Below are positions 15,342-25,130 of a stretch of 64,000 nt of DNA, in pieces (the first letter of the stretch is position 1; each line of letters starts with the position of its first letter). The stretch is from NCBI GenBank assembly GCA_016933025.1, contig JAFGBT010000045.1:1-64000 (forward strand). The letters run 5' to 3'. Under the pieces are notes generated by a model. That model had not been told where the DNA came from. It saw only the letters and a list, made by a program, of their open reading frames with translations, and did no database searches. This DNA comes from Spirochaetota bacterium (GTDB lineage Bacteria; Spirochaetota; UBA4802; UBA5550). A program made the position numbers and the translations under genes.

Positions 15342-17987
15342 ATGGAACTTCCTTCATCATACGATCCTAAACTGGTTGAGGAAAAGTGGTACCGCATCTG
15401 GGAAAATGGCAGTTATTTTCACGCACGTGAGGACGACGGCAGGGAGCCGTATTGCATTGTAATACCTCCTCCAAATGTTACCGGAAGCCTCCACATGGGG
15501 CATGCCCTCAACAACACGCTCCAGGACATTCTTGTCCGCTGGCAGAGAATGTCGGGCCGGTCGGCGCTCTGGATGCCCGGGATGGACCATGCCGGCATCG
15601 CCACGCAGAACGTTGTAGAGCGTCTGCTCAAAGAAGAAGGAAAGACCAAGGACGACCTGGGACGCGATGCCTTCATCAAGAGAGTGTGGGAGTGGAAGGA
15701 ACATTCCGGCGGTCAGATCCAGAGTCAGCTCAGGAGACTCGGTTGCTCCTGCGACTGGGAGCGGGAGCGCTTCACGCTTGATGAGGGTCTCTCGCGAGCG
15801 GTACACACCGTATTTGCGACTCTTTACAAAGAAGGTCTCATCTACCAGGGGTATCGGATTATCAACTGGTGCCCCCGCTGCGAAACGGCCCTCTCTGATA
15901 TCGAGACGGAATACCAGGAACTTGAGGGCAACCTCTGGCATATAAGATATCCTGTCGATGGAGGCGGCGGACATATAGTTGTGGCCACCACCAGGCCCGA
16001 GACCATGCTGGGGGATACCGGAGTAGCCGTGAACCCCGAGGACGATCGTTATACCGGCCTCGTGGGTAAAACAGTCATCCTCCCGCTCATGAACAGGAAG
16101 ATACCGGTGTTCGCGGACGATTTCGTTGACCGGGAGTTCGGCACCGGCCTTGTCAAAGTGACGCCGGCGCATGACCCAAACGACTTTGAAATGGGCAAGA
16201 GGCACGGGCTTGAGGAAATAAATATCCTTGATAAAAATGGCTTCATAAACGAGAACGGCGGTCCGTACAGGGGCATGTCCCGGTTTGACGCGCGCAAGAA
16301 GGTGATTGAGGACCTGGAAAAACAGGGCCTCCTGGAAAAGATTGAAAAGCATCTCCATTCGGTCGGCCACTGTTATCGGTGTCACACAATCATCGAACCC
16401 TATCTCTCCAAGCAGTGGTTTGTTAAAATAAAGCCTCTGGCGGACGAGGGCATCAGGGCAGTGGAAGAGGGGAAGATTCGCTTCGTGCCCAAAAACTGGG
16501 AGAAGACATACTTTGAATGGATGCGTAATATCAGGGACTGGTGCATATCGCGACAGCTCTGGTGGGGCCATCGCATTCCCGCCTTTTACTGCGATGACTG
16601 CGAGCATATCACCGTGCAGGTCGACGATCCGACAGAATGCGAGAAATGCGGATCAAAAAAAATCCGCCAGGACAACGACGTTCTGGACACCTGGTTCTCA
16701 TCAGGCCTCTGGCCCTTCTCCACGCTTGGATGGCCTGAAAAGACCGCGGCTCTGAAGAAGTACTACCCCACCAGTGTGCTGGTGACCGCCTTCGACATTA
16801 TATTTTTCTGGGTCGCGCGGATGATCATGCTAGGCCTCAAGTTCATGGATGACGTCCCGTTCCGGGATGTCTACATCCACGCCCTCATACGCGATGAGCA
16901 CGGCGCAAAGATGAGCAAGTCCAAGGGGAATGTCATTGATCCCATCATCATGATGGATAGCTATGGGACCGACGCTTTCCGGTTTACGCTCGCCATGCTG
17001 GCGGCCCAGGGGAGGGATATAATCCTTTCGGAAAAGCGAATAGAGGGGTACCGTACGTTCTGCAACAAGATCTGGAACGCTACGCGTTTTATTCTGATGA
17101 ACTTGGGCGACAGCTTCAAGGAGCGTCCTCTCGCGGTGCCAGAGCTGGAAGTGTTCGACCGATGGATACTCTGCAGGTTCAACGAGACGATCCGTGCGAC
17201 CCGGACGGGATTCGAGGAATACAAGTTCAACGATGCCGCACACGCCATATACACCTTTTGGTGGCACGAGTTCTGCGATTGGTACATCGAGTTGACCAAG
17301 CAGCGGCTCTACGCGAAGGAAGGCGACCAGGCGCAAAGCTCGGACACGGCGCGGCAGGTCCTTTTTTATGTGCTCAGACACGCTATCAGGCTTCTACACC
17401 CATTCATGCCCTTTATTACGGAAGAGATATGGGATCGCATCAAGGCTCCCGGTGACAGCATGATATTGGTGTCGGAATGGCCGGAACCACGTGAGGAGTT
17501 TGACTTCGTCGCCGAATCGGGAGAGACGGCGATTTTCCAGGAGATAGTCTATCGCGTCAGGAACATACGGGGCGAGATGAATGTGCCGCCGGATAAAAAA
17601 GCAGCGGTGATAATAAAGACCGGCAGTGAGAAGATCAAATCGATTGTCAGGCGGGAAGAGATGCACATAAAAGCGCTGGCAAAGATTGAGAACATATCTA
17701 TCGATGAGGGCTATCTTCCCGCCAATACCGATGCCTCCGCAGTCATGACCGACCTGGAAATTTTTATTCCTCTAAAAAATATCATTGATTTCGACCGGGA
17801 ACGCGCCAGGCTCGACAAAGAAATTGAAAAAATGCGCATCGAGCTTGAAAGGGTCGATAAAAAACTGGGGAATGAGAGCTTTACCGGCAAAGCACCGGCT
17901 GAGGTCATTGAACGCGAGAGGGCGAAGCGCGATGAATATGCGGTGATTCTGCAGAAGCTTACGGCGAGTCGTTCGAAGCTATGCTGA
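15342..17987 (+). CDS. valS: valyl-tRNA synthetase
   Basis: The protein has 881 residues, normal for bacterial ValRS. The HIGH-type motif appears in PPPNVTGSLHMGHAL, the editing domain contains ATTRPETMLGDTGVAVNPED, the zinc-binding cysteines lie around CDDCEH and CEKCGSKK, KMSKS is in GAKMSKSKGNVIDP, and the C-terminal arm is a coiled coil (about residues 810-880). It charges tRNA-Val in the cytoplasm. ATG 15342 begins the family-typical ELPSSYDP start; an in-frame TTG at 15291 would add 17 atypical residues. Only a weak ribosome-binding site (TTGGAA) precedes it. Confidence 0.96.
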   Translation: MELPSSYDPKLVEEKWYRIWENGSYFHAREDDGREPYCIVIPPPNVTGSLHMGHALNNTLQDILVRWQRMSGRSALWMPGMDHAGIATQNVVERLLKEEGKTKDDLGRDAFIKRVWEWKEHSGGQIQSQLRRLGCSCDWERERFTLDEGLSRAVHTVFATLYKEGLIYQGYRIINWCPRCETALSDIETEYQELEGNLWHIRYPVDGGGGHIVVATTRPETMLGDTGVAVNPEDDRYTGLVGKTVILPLMNRKIPVFADDFVDREFGTGLVKVTPAHDPNDFEMGKRHGLEEINILDKNGFINENGGPYRGMSRFDARKKVIEDLEKQGLLEKIEKHLHSVGHCYRCHTIIEPYLSKQWFVKIKPLADEGIRAVEEGKIRFVPKNWEKTYFEWMRNIRDWCISRQLWWGHRIPAFYCDDCEHITVQVDDPTECEKCGSKKIRQDNDVLDTWFSSGLWPFSTLGWPEKTAALKKYYPTSVLVTAFDIIFFWVARMIMLGLKFMDDVPFRDVYIHALIRDEHGAKMSKSKGNVIDPIIMMDSYGTDAFRFTLAMLAAQGRDIILSEKRIEGYRTFCNKIWNATRFILMNLGDSFKERPLAVPELEVFDRWILCRFNETIRATRTGFEEYKFNDAAHAIYTFWWHEFCDWYIELTKQRLYAKEGDQAQSSDTARQVLFYVLRHAIRLLHPFMPFITEEIWDRIKAPGDSMILVSEWPEPREEFDFVAESGETAIFQEIVYRVRNIRGEMNVPPDKKAAVIIKTGSEKIKSIVRREEMHIKALAKIENISIDEGYLPANTDASAVMTDLEIFIPLKNIIDFDRERARLDKEIEKMRIELERVDKKLGNESFTGKAPAEVIERERAKRDEYAVILQKLTASRSKLC

Positions 17988-17999
17988 TCGACTCCTTGT

Positions 18000-18488
18000 T
18001 CATTTGCTGCAGAGTTCCTTGTCTTTTTCGGCGAGCCGTTCGGCAAGCCGGTTCTTTTTCCTTTCCCCAGCCTCGCAGTTGCGCCTCTTCTCTTCTTCGG
18101 ACTCGAACTGAATAGGTGGCACCTCGACAGGCATCCCCTGCGCGTCGAGGGAAACATAGGTGAGATAGGCGGATGCGGTGTGCCGGACCTCCCCCGTCAT
18201 GAAGTTTTCGGCTTCAATACGAACACCGACCTCCATGGATGTCTTCCCGACCAGGTTGATGCTCGCAGTCAACCTGAGTAGGTCCCCGACAAATACCGGG
18301 CTGTGAAAATCGAGTCGGTCAATAGACGCAGTCACGCAGTTTTTCCCGGTGTGCCGCGCCGCAACAATGCCGGCGGTGTTGTCGATGAGCTTCATGATGG
18401 TGCCGCCATGGACGTTGCCCGCAAGGTTCGCGTCCATTTGGGTCATGTGCTGAACGATGGTGATGCTTGAATCCTTTACCTTTTTCAT
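18000..18488 (-). CDS. hotdog-fold acyl-CoA thioesterase (YciA/ACOT-like)
   Basis: The protein has 162 residues. The hotdog domain fills about residues 5-115 and has the conserved stretch MDANLAGNVHGGTIMKLID, with the active-site Asn/Asp region, then ASIDRLDFHSPVFVGD. Family members hydrolyse acyl-CoA thioesters to free acid and CoA. The last ~40 residues are a charged Glu/Lys-rich tail not needed for the fold. It converges on valS with 12 bp between stops. Confidence 0.85.
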   Translation of the reverse strand: MKKVKDSSITIVQHMTQMDANLAGNVHGGTIMKLIDNTAGIVAARHTGKNCVTASIDRLDFHSPVFVGDLLRLTASINLVGKTSMEVGVRIEAENFMTGEVRHTASAYLTYVSLDAQGMPVEVPPIQFESEEEKRRNCEAGERKKNRLAERLAEKDKELCSK

Positions 18489-18534
18489 GATGACATCTCT
18501 CTGGAATATATCAGGCTAAACCTAACAGTCCGGC

Positions 18535-19464
18535 TTACCTGCAGCATGTTTTTGAATCCGAGCAGATGCGGATGTTTTCGACCTGGATTGTGGTATGGCT
18601 GATACCGTACTTCCGCTCCAGCATCGCGTTGACATTTCTGATGATTTCGTCCGTGTTGGCTTCGCCTGTCTCTTCCGATACGCAGATATGGCATGAGAGA
18701 AAAACTTCCGTTGAATTGATCGACCATATGTGGAGGCCGTGCACGCTTCCCACCTGGGCGATTCCCAGCAGTTCTCTGTACACTTCGTCAGCATTGATGT
18801 GTGACGGCGTTCCCTGTAAAAATATCCTGAGGGATTCACGGATAATTGAGAGCGAACTCCCGGCGATCATAAATACGATGACGAGGCTAATGACCAGGTC
18901 GACCAGGACCATGCCCGTGAAGAAGAGTATTATGCCCGCGCCGATGACCGCAATTGATGATATAGTGTCATAAAAAAGGTGGAGGTACGCCGCTTTCATA
19001 TTCAGCGTGGCGTGACGTTTTTTCATCAGGAGGAGCATCGAGATAAGGTTGCCTGATAGCCCGATCAGAGCGACAGGCAGCATCACACGGACATCGATGG
19101 GGATGGGGTTACTATAACGATGCGCCGCCTCGTATGCAATGTAAAACGCGATACCGAGGAGGGAAAGCGCATTCGCCAGGGCGACGATCACCTCGAAACG
19201 CTTCATGCCAAAACTGAAAACACTGTCCGGTTTTTTGCCGGATACCTTTTCGCCGGCATAGCCAAGGACAAGCGAGAGAACATCGGAGAGATTGTGCCCG
19301 GCGTCTGAGATGAGGGCAAGGCTGCCGGATAAGACGCCGCCAATGAACTCAGCCGCCGTGATGAGTATGTTAAAGAGTATCACGTACACGAGTCGCCTTC
19401 CGGTTTCCGGCCCGTGGTTATGGCTTCCGCGCCCGGTGGGATGGCTGTGTTCAGTCATGGTCAT
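18535..19464 (-). CDS. cation diffusion facilitator (Zn2+/Cd2+/Co2+ efflux)
   Basis: The protein has 309 residues. It starts with a His-rich tail (TEHSHPTGRGSHNHG), then six transmembrane helices and a cytoplasmic C-terminal domain from about residue 205. The metal site is represented by DAGHNLSD in helix 2 and HLFYD in helix 5, the arrangement of CzcD/ZitB-type zinc exporters. The C-terminus adds extra cysteines (CSDSKTCC). It uses the proton gradient to expel divalent metal ions. AAGGAG precedes the ATG at 19464. Confidence 0.9.
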   Translation of the reverse strand: MTMTEHSHPTGRGSHNHGPETGRRLVYVILFNILITAAEFIGGVLSGSLALISDAGHNLSDVLSLVLGYAGEKVSGKKPDSVFSFGMKRFEVIVALANALSLLGIAFYIAYEAAHRYSNPIPIDVRVMLPVALIGLSGNLISMLLLMKKRHATLNMKAAYLHLFYDTISSIAVIGAGIILFFTGMVLVDLVISLVIVFMIAGSSLSIIRESLRIFLQGTPSHINADEVYRELLGIAQVGSVHGLHIWSINSTEVFLSCHICVSEETGEANTDEIIRNVNAMLERKYGISHTTIQVENIRICSDSKTCCR

Positions 19465-19639
19465 TGGGCAGAAGGCTCCTTAAAGTAAGCGGCATATGAA
19501 AATATACTCACAGGTCCATATATCGTCAAGCAAAAGGGGACTCAGCGTCAAGACGGATCCGCGTGCCATGCCGGGAGGGGGGCGGTTGATGTAAAAAGTA
19601 TTGATTATCCCTTACGCGTTTATTAGAGTGTCTCTCTGA

Positions 19640-20875
19640 ATGAATGATGTGCCTGTTATGAAAAGCTTGTGCCATTATATACTAATTGCAGCGGCAGCCG
19701 CCTTGCTCGTCAGGGATGCTGCCGATGCTGGGACGAAAACGCGGACGGCCACCGGGCAGCGAAACCGAATCGCCGTTGTTAAAAGCAAGTATGACAAGGT
19801 AGACGTGGTCCTCCAAAATTTTCGGATACCCTATGACATGCTTTTATTCAGGGACCTGGAAAACCTGGATCGCGTCACCGGTTATAGTGCGCTTTACGTC
19901 CCCAGCGGCATCGATAATCCCCTTGAAGACAGCCTTAACGTATACGCCAGCAACTACCGCTACAGGTCGGTCTCGCTGAAGCCCGATTTTTATGAGGTGA
20001 ACAGGGACAAGGTCGCCCGTACCTTGCGGAGGTTCGTCAGGAAGGGCGGTTCAGTCTATGTCTCGGGCTATTCATTTGAGCTGTTGCAGAGGGCTTTTAA
20101 TATGTTTGAGTTTTTTGACAACTTTCCATTCATGGGCATGCCGGCACGCCTGGAGGCCAATGTGCGCAACGATCTTTCTCGATTCAGCATGAGAAACCGG
20201 ATGGTGCTCTACCTGGACCACCCGGGGTGGGTCGCAGTGGAATCGGCCAAGGGTGCGGAGATTCTGTCCTTCGCATCGTTTGAGACTCCGCGCGGTATCC
20301 GCTCCGGGCCGATCAGTTTTATTACGCGCAGGGGTGCCGGCGAGATTCTTTACTCCAGTTATGATAGTACGGTGTTCAGCGATTTCCGGAGGTTCAATAT
20401 ATATCGGATTGCGGGTGCCCACCTTATCGAGATCCTCGAGGACGAGGCGGCGAGGTGGGGGCAGTCGGTGACGGGCAGGATCGCTAACTCCATTATCGAT
20501 CGTGAATACCTTGCAATGCATCGAATTGATCTTGCGAAAGGGAAAAACAACATCTACGTCCATTCGGAGCGGGATTTTTTCCAGATCGACATTGTCGACA
20601 GGAATTTTTCAGTCATTGAATCCAGGGACACAACAGAACGACATCAGACATTCACCGTATCTTCTCAGGTTGCAGATTACTGCTATATCAAGCTGTATCC
20701 ATCAAACAGTGATAGATTCGGTATGTACGCGGTCGTTTCCGCCTCGGGGATAAGGATTTTTCCCTACCTTCAGTATGTCTATGTAGTGTTGGGAATTGCC
20801 ACCGTTGTCGGTATTACCTATGCGGTTTATCGCTTATTCCCCACGCGGGGATATCGGGGACGATGGCGCCTGTAA
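19640..20875 (+). CDS. secreted, membrane-anchored protein of unknown function
   Basis: The protein has 411 residues. An N-terminal signal sequence (HYILIAAAAALLV), preceded by a short basic stretch if translation starts at ATG 19658, is followed by a soluble domain. Residues ~45-245 have the look of a glutamine-amidotransferase-like flavodoxin fold (IAVVKSKYDKVDVVLQ, ALYVPSG, LRRFVRKGGSVYVSGYS). A beta-rich segment follows, and a single C-terminal transmembrane helix near residue 385 ends in a short basic tail. This suggests a periplasmic domain tethered at its C-terminus. I cannot assign a function. The start 19640 or 19658 is undecided. Confidence 0.65.
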   Translation: MNDVPVMKSLCHYILIAAAAALLVRDAADAGTKTRTATGQRNRIAVVKSKYDKVDVVLQNFRIPYDMLLFRDLENLDRVTGYSALYVPSGIDNPLEDSLNVYASNYRYRSVSLKPDFYEVNRDKVARTLRRFVRKGGSVYVSGYSFELLQRAFNMFEFFDNFPFMGMPARLEANVRNDLSRFSMRNRMVLYLDHPGWVAVESAKGAEILSFASFETPRGIRSGPISFITRRGAGEILYSSYDSTVFSDFRRFNIYRIAGAHLIEILEDEAARWGQSVTGRIANSIIDREYLAMHRIDLAKGKNNIYVHSERDFFQIDIVDRNFSVIESRDTTERHQTFTVSSQVADYCYIKLYPSNSDRFGMYAVVSASGIRIFPYLQYVYVVLGIATVVGITYAVYRLFPTRGYRGRWRL

Positions 20876-20882
20876 TCCGCGG

Positions 20883-21449
20883 CTATTTTTTTGAAGTGCC
20901 CTTGATGAAGGCGACAAATTGGTGGTAGAAATCCTTGAACTCATCGTTTTTCCGCAGTTCGCGCAGGTCGGGTTTCCTGCCGCTCATGATGTCATCCATG
21001 TGTCTGGTCAGCACGAAGAGCGGTCCCGACATCCTGTTCGTCAGACGGATCAGGTACACGAAAAGGATGGTCCCCAGAAGGACGCCCGTGATTATCATGA
21101 TGGTGACAAGGATTCTGTTGTGATTGATGATTTTTTGCAGGTGCAGGATATTTGTGTGCATTAACGCTATTGCTTCAAGATGGTCCTCGATGATCCTGTC
21201 CTGATCGCGCTCGCGGGGGGTGTGCCGGTTGAGGCCGGCTGACGCTATCAGTATTTCTACTGTTTTTTTGTCTTTCTCCATTGAGCGGTTGAGGTCGTTG
21301 ATGGTGGCAGTTATCTTCCTGTTATTATCGGTTGAGATAACCCCGGTTATCGCGATGATTAGAATGAAAGCGATGATGATGATGCCTATTATGCGGAAGG
21401 TCGTTTTCAGCTGAAATTTCTTATCGATGATGTTTTTTCTTCTCGGCAT
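20883..21449 (-). CDS. two-TM HAMP-type membrane signalling protein
   Basis: The protein has 188 residues from ATG 21449, which has GGAAGG upstream; an earlier in-frame start adds atypical residues. The N-terminus reads KKFQLKTTFRIIG before transmembrane helix 1 (~20-40). A short periplasmic helical domain and helix 2 (~115-135) follow, then a HAMP-like segment (RLTNRMSGPLFVLTRHMDDI). It ends soon after HAMP with no methyl-accepting or kinase domain. Similar short proteins occur in spirochaetes and deltaproteobacteria, and probably act as partners of separate signalling proteins. Confidence 0.7.
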   Translation of the reverse strand: MPRRKNIIDKKFQLKTTFRIIGIIIIAFILIIAITGVISTDNNRKITATINDLNRSMEKDKKTVEILIASAGLNRHTPRERDQDRIIEDHLEAIALMHTNILHLQKIINHNRILVTIMIITGVLLGTILFVYLIRLTNRMSGPLFVLTRHMDDIMSGRKPDLRELRKNDEFKDFYHQFVAFIKGTSKK

Positions 21450-21658
21450 GGCGGCAACCTTCCTTCCGGGGAGTGCCCCGCCGGCCAAGGGGTTGCAGGC
21501 CGGCTCTAGGGTTTATGCATTATGAAGATTCTGGAACGGTTTTTCCCTGTCTGTCAAGCAGAAATAGGAGGGCACCCGACGCCCGCGTTTTTTCAGAAAA
21601 GTAGTTGCATTCAGGCCTGATTTTTAAAATAAATAGCAGACATATCCGGAGCTGTGGA

Positions 21659-22420
21659 ATGGGAAGAGTCATATCCGTCTCCAACCAGAAGGGGGGCGTG
21701 GGCAAGACAACGACGACGGTTAACGTGGCGGCTTTTATTGCGGATAAGGGGAGGCGCGTACTGATCATCGATATTGACCCGCAGGCAAACGCGGGGTACG
21801 GCGTCGGCGTGAACGCCGGTGAGGACGACGCGTCCATTTACAATGTACTTATCGGCGAGGTCCCTATCCGAGACGTTATCAGGGAGACCGCGGTCAGGGA
21901 CCTGTACTTGATACCATCAAACATACACCTCGCGGGCGCACAGATGGACCTGCTGGATACTGAGCGAAAAGAGTTCATCCTCAGTACGGCGATGCGGGAG
22001 ATCAGGAACGAGTTTGACTATATATTCATCGACTGCCCCCCCTCTCTCGGTATCCTGACGCTGAACGGCCTCGTTGCGGCCGATTCGGTCATGATCCCGC
22101 TGCAGTGCGAGTATTATGCGCTGGAGGGACTTAATCAGCTGCTCCGGATCATAGCCATGGTTCAGGAAAACCTGAACCGGAGCCTCTCCATCGAGGGAGT
22201 GGTCCTGACTATGTATGATTCAAGGACGAACCTGTCACAGCAGGTAGTATCCGATGTTCGTGAATATTTCGGAAACAAAGTATTCAGGACGATAATACCA
22301 AGGAACGTGCGGCTGAGTGAGGCGCCGAGTTTCGGCAAGCCGATCGGGTTCTACGACCGGGGAAGCATCGGCAGCGTTACGTATGAGAAACTCGCAGAAG
22401 AGGTTATGAAGAATGGCTAA
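21659..22420 (+). CDS. parA: chromosome-partitioning ATPase ParA (Soj)
   Basis: The protein has 253 residues. The deviant Walker A motif KGGVGKTTTTVN (residues ~10-21) with the signature lysine, DIDPQANAGYG, and FIDCPPSLGILTLN as Walker B are all present. It is the DNA-binding ATPase that moves ParB-parS complexes during chromosome segregation. ATG 21659 is chosen for GGAGCTGTGGA upstream and the standard MGRVISVSNQKGG start. It overlaps parB by 8 bp. I found no parS-like TGTTTCACGTGAAACA sequence in the window. Confidence 0.95.
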   Translation: MGRVISVSNQKGGVGKTTTTVNVAAFIADKGRRVLIIDIDPQANAGYGVGVNAGEDDASIYNVLIGEVPIRDVIRETAVRDLYLIPSNIHLAGAQMDLLDTERKEFILSTAMREIRNEFDYIFIDCPPSLGILTLNGLVAADSVMIPLQCEYYALEGLNQLLRIIAMVQENLNRSLSIEGVVLTMYDSRTNLSQQVVSDVREYFGNKVFRTIIPRNVRLSEAPSFGKPIGFYDRGSIGSVTYEKLAEEVMKNG

Positions 22421-23279
22421 AAAGGTTCTTGGCAAAGGATTGAGCGCCATCATATCCGCGTCGCCGACGCCGGTAGATGCCCTCGAAAAGGGGATAGCCC
22501 GGAACGCGGACCTGATCGTTGAGCTGGATGTCAACTCTGTGCTGCCCAACCCTGACCAGCCGCGCACTCATTTCGACGAGCTCGATATCATGGGTCTGTC
22601 CGCCTCGATACAGGCCGTTGGGCTTTTGCAGCCCATTATCGTCCGCAGGGCGGAAAATAACTATCACATCGTTGCGGGGGAGCGGCGGTTGCGCGCGGTA
22701 AAACACGCTGGGATGAAGAAAATTCGTGCGGTCGTCATAGAGGCTGACGAGGTAAAAAACCTGACGATGGCGCTCATTGAAAACATCCAGCGGACGAATC
22801 TCAATCCCATCGAGGAGGCGGAGGCCTACAAGGTTCTTGTCAACCGGTTCAACCTGAAACAACAGGAGATTGCCGGCAGGGTCGGCAAGGACCGAGCAAC
22901 GATCGCCAACACGCTAAGGCTTCTGCAGTTGCCAGCCGAAGTGCAGGAGGCCCTGGCGGGTGGCAGGATCAGCACCGGTCACGCGAAGGTGCTCCTCTCG
23001 GTAAGCGACAGCCGACAGATGGACCTGTTCCGCGAAATTGTCAACAAGTCCCTTTCCGTGCGCGCGCTTGAACAGCTGGTCAATGAGGGGCGGAAGAGGC
23101 AGAAGCCCGCGAAGAAGAAACCGGAAAAAAATGCCCATGTCAGGAAGATGGAAGAAGATCTCATATCGGTTCTTGGCACCAAGGTCGAGATCAAGCACGC
23201 AGCCGGGCGCGGGAAGATCGAGATCAGCTATTATTCTCTTGATGATTTTGACAGGATCGTCGATCTGATAAAGAAATAA
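22413..23279 (+). CDS. parB: chromosome-partitioning protein ParB (Spo0J)
   Basis: The protein has 288 residues. The start KKVLGKGLSAII is typical of chromosomal ParB. The CTP-binding ParB/sulfiredoxin domain covers LPNPDQPRTHFDEL to VAGERRLRAVKHAGM; a helix-turn-helix near QQEIAGRVGKDRATIANTLRLLQLP and a C-terminal dimerisation domain after a Lys-rich linker follow. It binds parS, spreads as a CTP clamp and is moved by ParA. It overlaps parA by 8 bp, so the pair is cotranslated. Confidence 0.95.
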   Translation: MAKKVLGKGLSAIISASPTPVDALEKGIARNADLIVELDVNSVLPNPDQPRTHFDELDIMGLSASIQAVGLLQPIIVRRAENNYHIVAGERRLRAVKHAGMKKIRAVVIEADEVKNLTMALIENIQRTNLNPIEEAEAYKVLVNRFNLKQQEIAGRVGKDRATIANTLRLLQLPAEVQEALAGGRISTGHAKVLLSVSDSRQMDLFREIVNKSLSVRALEQLVNEGRKRQKPAKKKPEKNAHVRKMEEDLISVLGTKVEIKHAAGRGKIEISYYSLDDFDRIVDLIKK

Positions 23280-23281
23280 TC

Positions 23282-23311
23282 TTGACTCCGGTCATGAATG
23301 TGCGGTATATT
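23282..23311 (+). promoter_or_regulatory. sigma70-type promoter for the gene at 23332
   Basis: TTGACT (23282-23287) and TATATT (23306-23311) are spaced by 18 bp, immediately after the parB stop and 20 bp before the next start codon. Both boxes match the consensus at five of six positions. This suggests that the downstream gene is transcribed independently of parAB. Confidence 0.6.
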
Positions 23312-23331
23312 CTTACGGCGGGGATTCTGGT

Positions 23332-23880
23332 ATGAATCGTGACGATGCAGCGCGGGAATATTTTGAGAAGCTAAAAATCGTGGAGAAATTCTGCTCCGGC
23401 GATATAAACACCGCCAAGAAAATTCTGAAGGGCGAGTTTGCTGATATCGTCGTACTAAAGGGCAGGTTCAAGGACGGGCTTGAGGAGAATTTCGGCCTGT
23501 TTCTGGTCTTCATCAGTCGCATAACCCATAAGGTCGTCGATACTCATTCGGTCATCTCTCATACCGCGTCCGTGTTTCACCACAAGCCCTTTGACAGCTG
23601 GAAGTTGTTCTTGAGCAAGCTGGACAAGGAGCTCAGCGAGGCGGACGTTGACGTCGAGAAGATAAAGACCCTCAACGAGGTACTGGGCCGCCTTGCCGAG
23701 CTTAAGTTTTTTCAGAACATATTCGAGTGGGTCGACTCCAACGATATCATGAACCTGACGGATAAGTTCCAGAAGATCGTGAACAACGTTCTTGCGATTG
23801 ATGACTCCCGCGTGGTGCTCGATTTCGAAAATATCACCTCCCTGGTCCTCTACGAGGAGCGGGGGATCAAGCCTGTTTGA
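23332..23880 (+). CDS. conserved hypothetical protein downstream of parB
   Basis: The protein has 182 residues, with no signal peptide and no transmembrane segment. It is mostly helical by appearance, with a hydrophobic beta segment around residues 36-62 (FADIVVLKGRFKDG, then FGLFLVFISRI). I do not recognise a named family. GGGGA stands upstream of the ATG and a good promoter lies at 23282. The position behind parAB suggests a link to cell-cycle genes only weakly, since it has its own promoter. It converges on the FecR lipoprotein gene with 7 bp between stops. Confidence 0.7.
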   Translation: MNRDDAAREYFEKLKIVEKFCSGDINTAKKILKGEFADIVVLKGRFKDGLEENFGLFLVFISRITHKVVDTHSVISHTASVFHHKPFDSWKLFLSKLDKELSEADVDVEKIKTLNEVLGRLAELKFFQNIFEWVDSNDIMNLTDKFQKIVNNVLAIDDSRVVLDFENITSLVLYEERGIKPV

Positions 23881-23887
23881 TGCTTGC

Positions 23888-24967
23888 CTATTGTACTCTA
23901 AAGCGGAACCTCTTGCTGACCGAGCTTCCCCTTCCCAGGTGAACCCTAACTTCGTACAATCCCGGCTCGAGATTCATGTCCGGAAATGTCATCTGACCCT
24001 CTTTTGCGGCATAGGTCCAATTGTATGACTGGTAGCTCCCGTCAGGATCGGCGGCCTTTGATATGTCGATCCAGCAGTTGCGGTAATCCGGGACATTTTT
24101 ATAATTCACAACAATGGTGTCCGATCGCGAGTATACCTGTTTTCCGGTCCAGATGACCATGTTCTTGACCTCGTCGTCTTCCACCGATTTTTCTTTTTCC
24201 GATGTGGTAACGTCCTTTTTTGGATCAGGGTTGCTGTTTTCAACGTCGGATTCGGCAGCCCCTTTCATCAACGATTCTTCCAGCTTTCTAAGGTCGGCTT
24301 CGGTTGCGCTGTCAATATCCTTCACAGGTTCGATTTTCTCGAACCGTGCCAACTCGGCACGCTCTTCGGGCGAGACCGGCCTGGTCGATATTTTTTTATT
24401 CACGACTGCGGCGTTCCCTTTTCCGACCGTTGTCTCATCTTTCACCGTGCCGTCGTCAGCGACCTTCTGTACCGCGACTTCTCCGGAATTCACCGCCACC
24501 ACTGATTCTCCTTTGCCGTATGACACGCTGAACTGGGTGCCGCGAACAGCGGCCAGCGAGGTCATAGTCTGGACCTGGAAGCTTTCGCTCTTGAGGAGCT
24601 TGCGGGCTCTGGCGAACAGAGTGCCCTGTTCGAGAGCGAATTTCGTAGAGCCCCGCTCAAACAGGGATGTTATCGATAGCGTTGTATCAGCTTCGAGCTT
24701 GATGAGTGAATCGCGCCCGATTTGGAGCACCAGAAGGGATGCCGCTCCGGTTTTTACCAGGTCGCCTTTCCGTATTTCATCTTTGTGGCGCACCTGGCGC
24801 GCCGGTTCGGACGGGCGTTCAAGCGTCACCTCCCCCACGACGAATGCCGCGATTGCACGCGATTCGTTGACGGGCTTGCAGGCGGCTATTGTGCACGAAA
24901 TTGCGACAATGGCTGCCATTGCTGCGGCATGTCCCGTGTGAATATACGTTACGCGATGGAATATCAT
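23888..24967 (-). CDS. FecR-domain lipoprotein
   Basis: The protein has 359 residues from ATG 24967, chosen for GGAGGT six bases before it. A signal peptide ends in a lipobox with Cys 30 (TIAAC). The FecR domain spans about residues 42-165 (KGDLVKTGAASLLVLQIG, LEQGTLFARARKL, AVRGTQFSVSYG, VNSGEVAVQ). A charged linker rich in Glu, Asp and Lys follows, then a C-terminal beta-sandwich-like domain (from about 270: GKQVYSRSDTIVVNYKNVPD) resembling domains that bind or present extracellular ligands. Such FecR lipoproteins are common in spirochaetes; this one is not next to a sigma factor gene. Likely sits in the periplasmic or outer-membrane leaflet. Confidence 0.82.
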   Translation of the reverse strand: MIFHRVTYIHTGHAAAMAAIVAISCTIAACKPVNESRAIAAFVVGEVTLERPSEPARQVRHKDEIRKGDLVKTGAASLLVLQIGRDSLIKLEADTTLSITSLFERGSTKFALEQGTLFARARKLLKSESFQVQTMTSLAAVRGTQFSVSYGKGESVVAVNSGEVAVQKVADDGTVKDETTVGKGNAAVVNKKISTRPVSPEERAELARFEKIEPVKDIDSATEADLRKLEESLMKGAAESDVENSNPDPKKDVTTSEKEKSVEDDEVKNMVIWTGKQVYSRSDTIVVNYKNVPDYRNCWIDISKAADPDGSYQSYNWTYAAKEGQMTFPDMNLEPGLYEVRVHLGRGSSVSKRFRFRVQ

Positions 24968-25130
24968 ATGATACCTCCATATGGCATCTCTCAATTTTTC
25001 TTTAGCAGTATTGCTGTCCCGCAGGTTCATAATGAGGCATGTCGTCACAATGCGCGGGCCAGTATTAACTCGATATACGTTTTATCGGTAAAATGCAAGT
25101 GCTTTTTTTGGCTGCCTGTGTGATGGAAAT

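Noticed and set aside
21500..23331. parS site near parAB
   Set aside because: No sequence close to TGTTTCACGTGAAACA was found.
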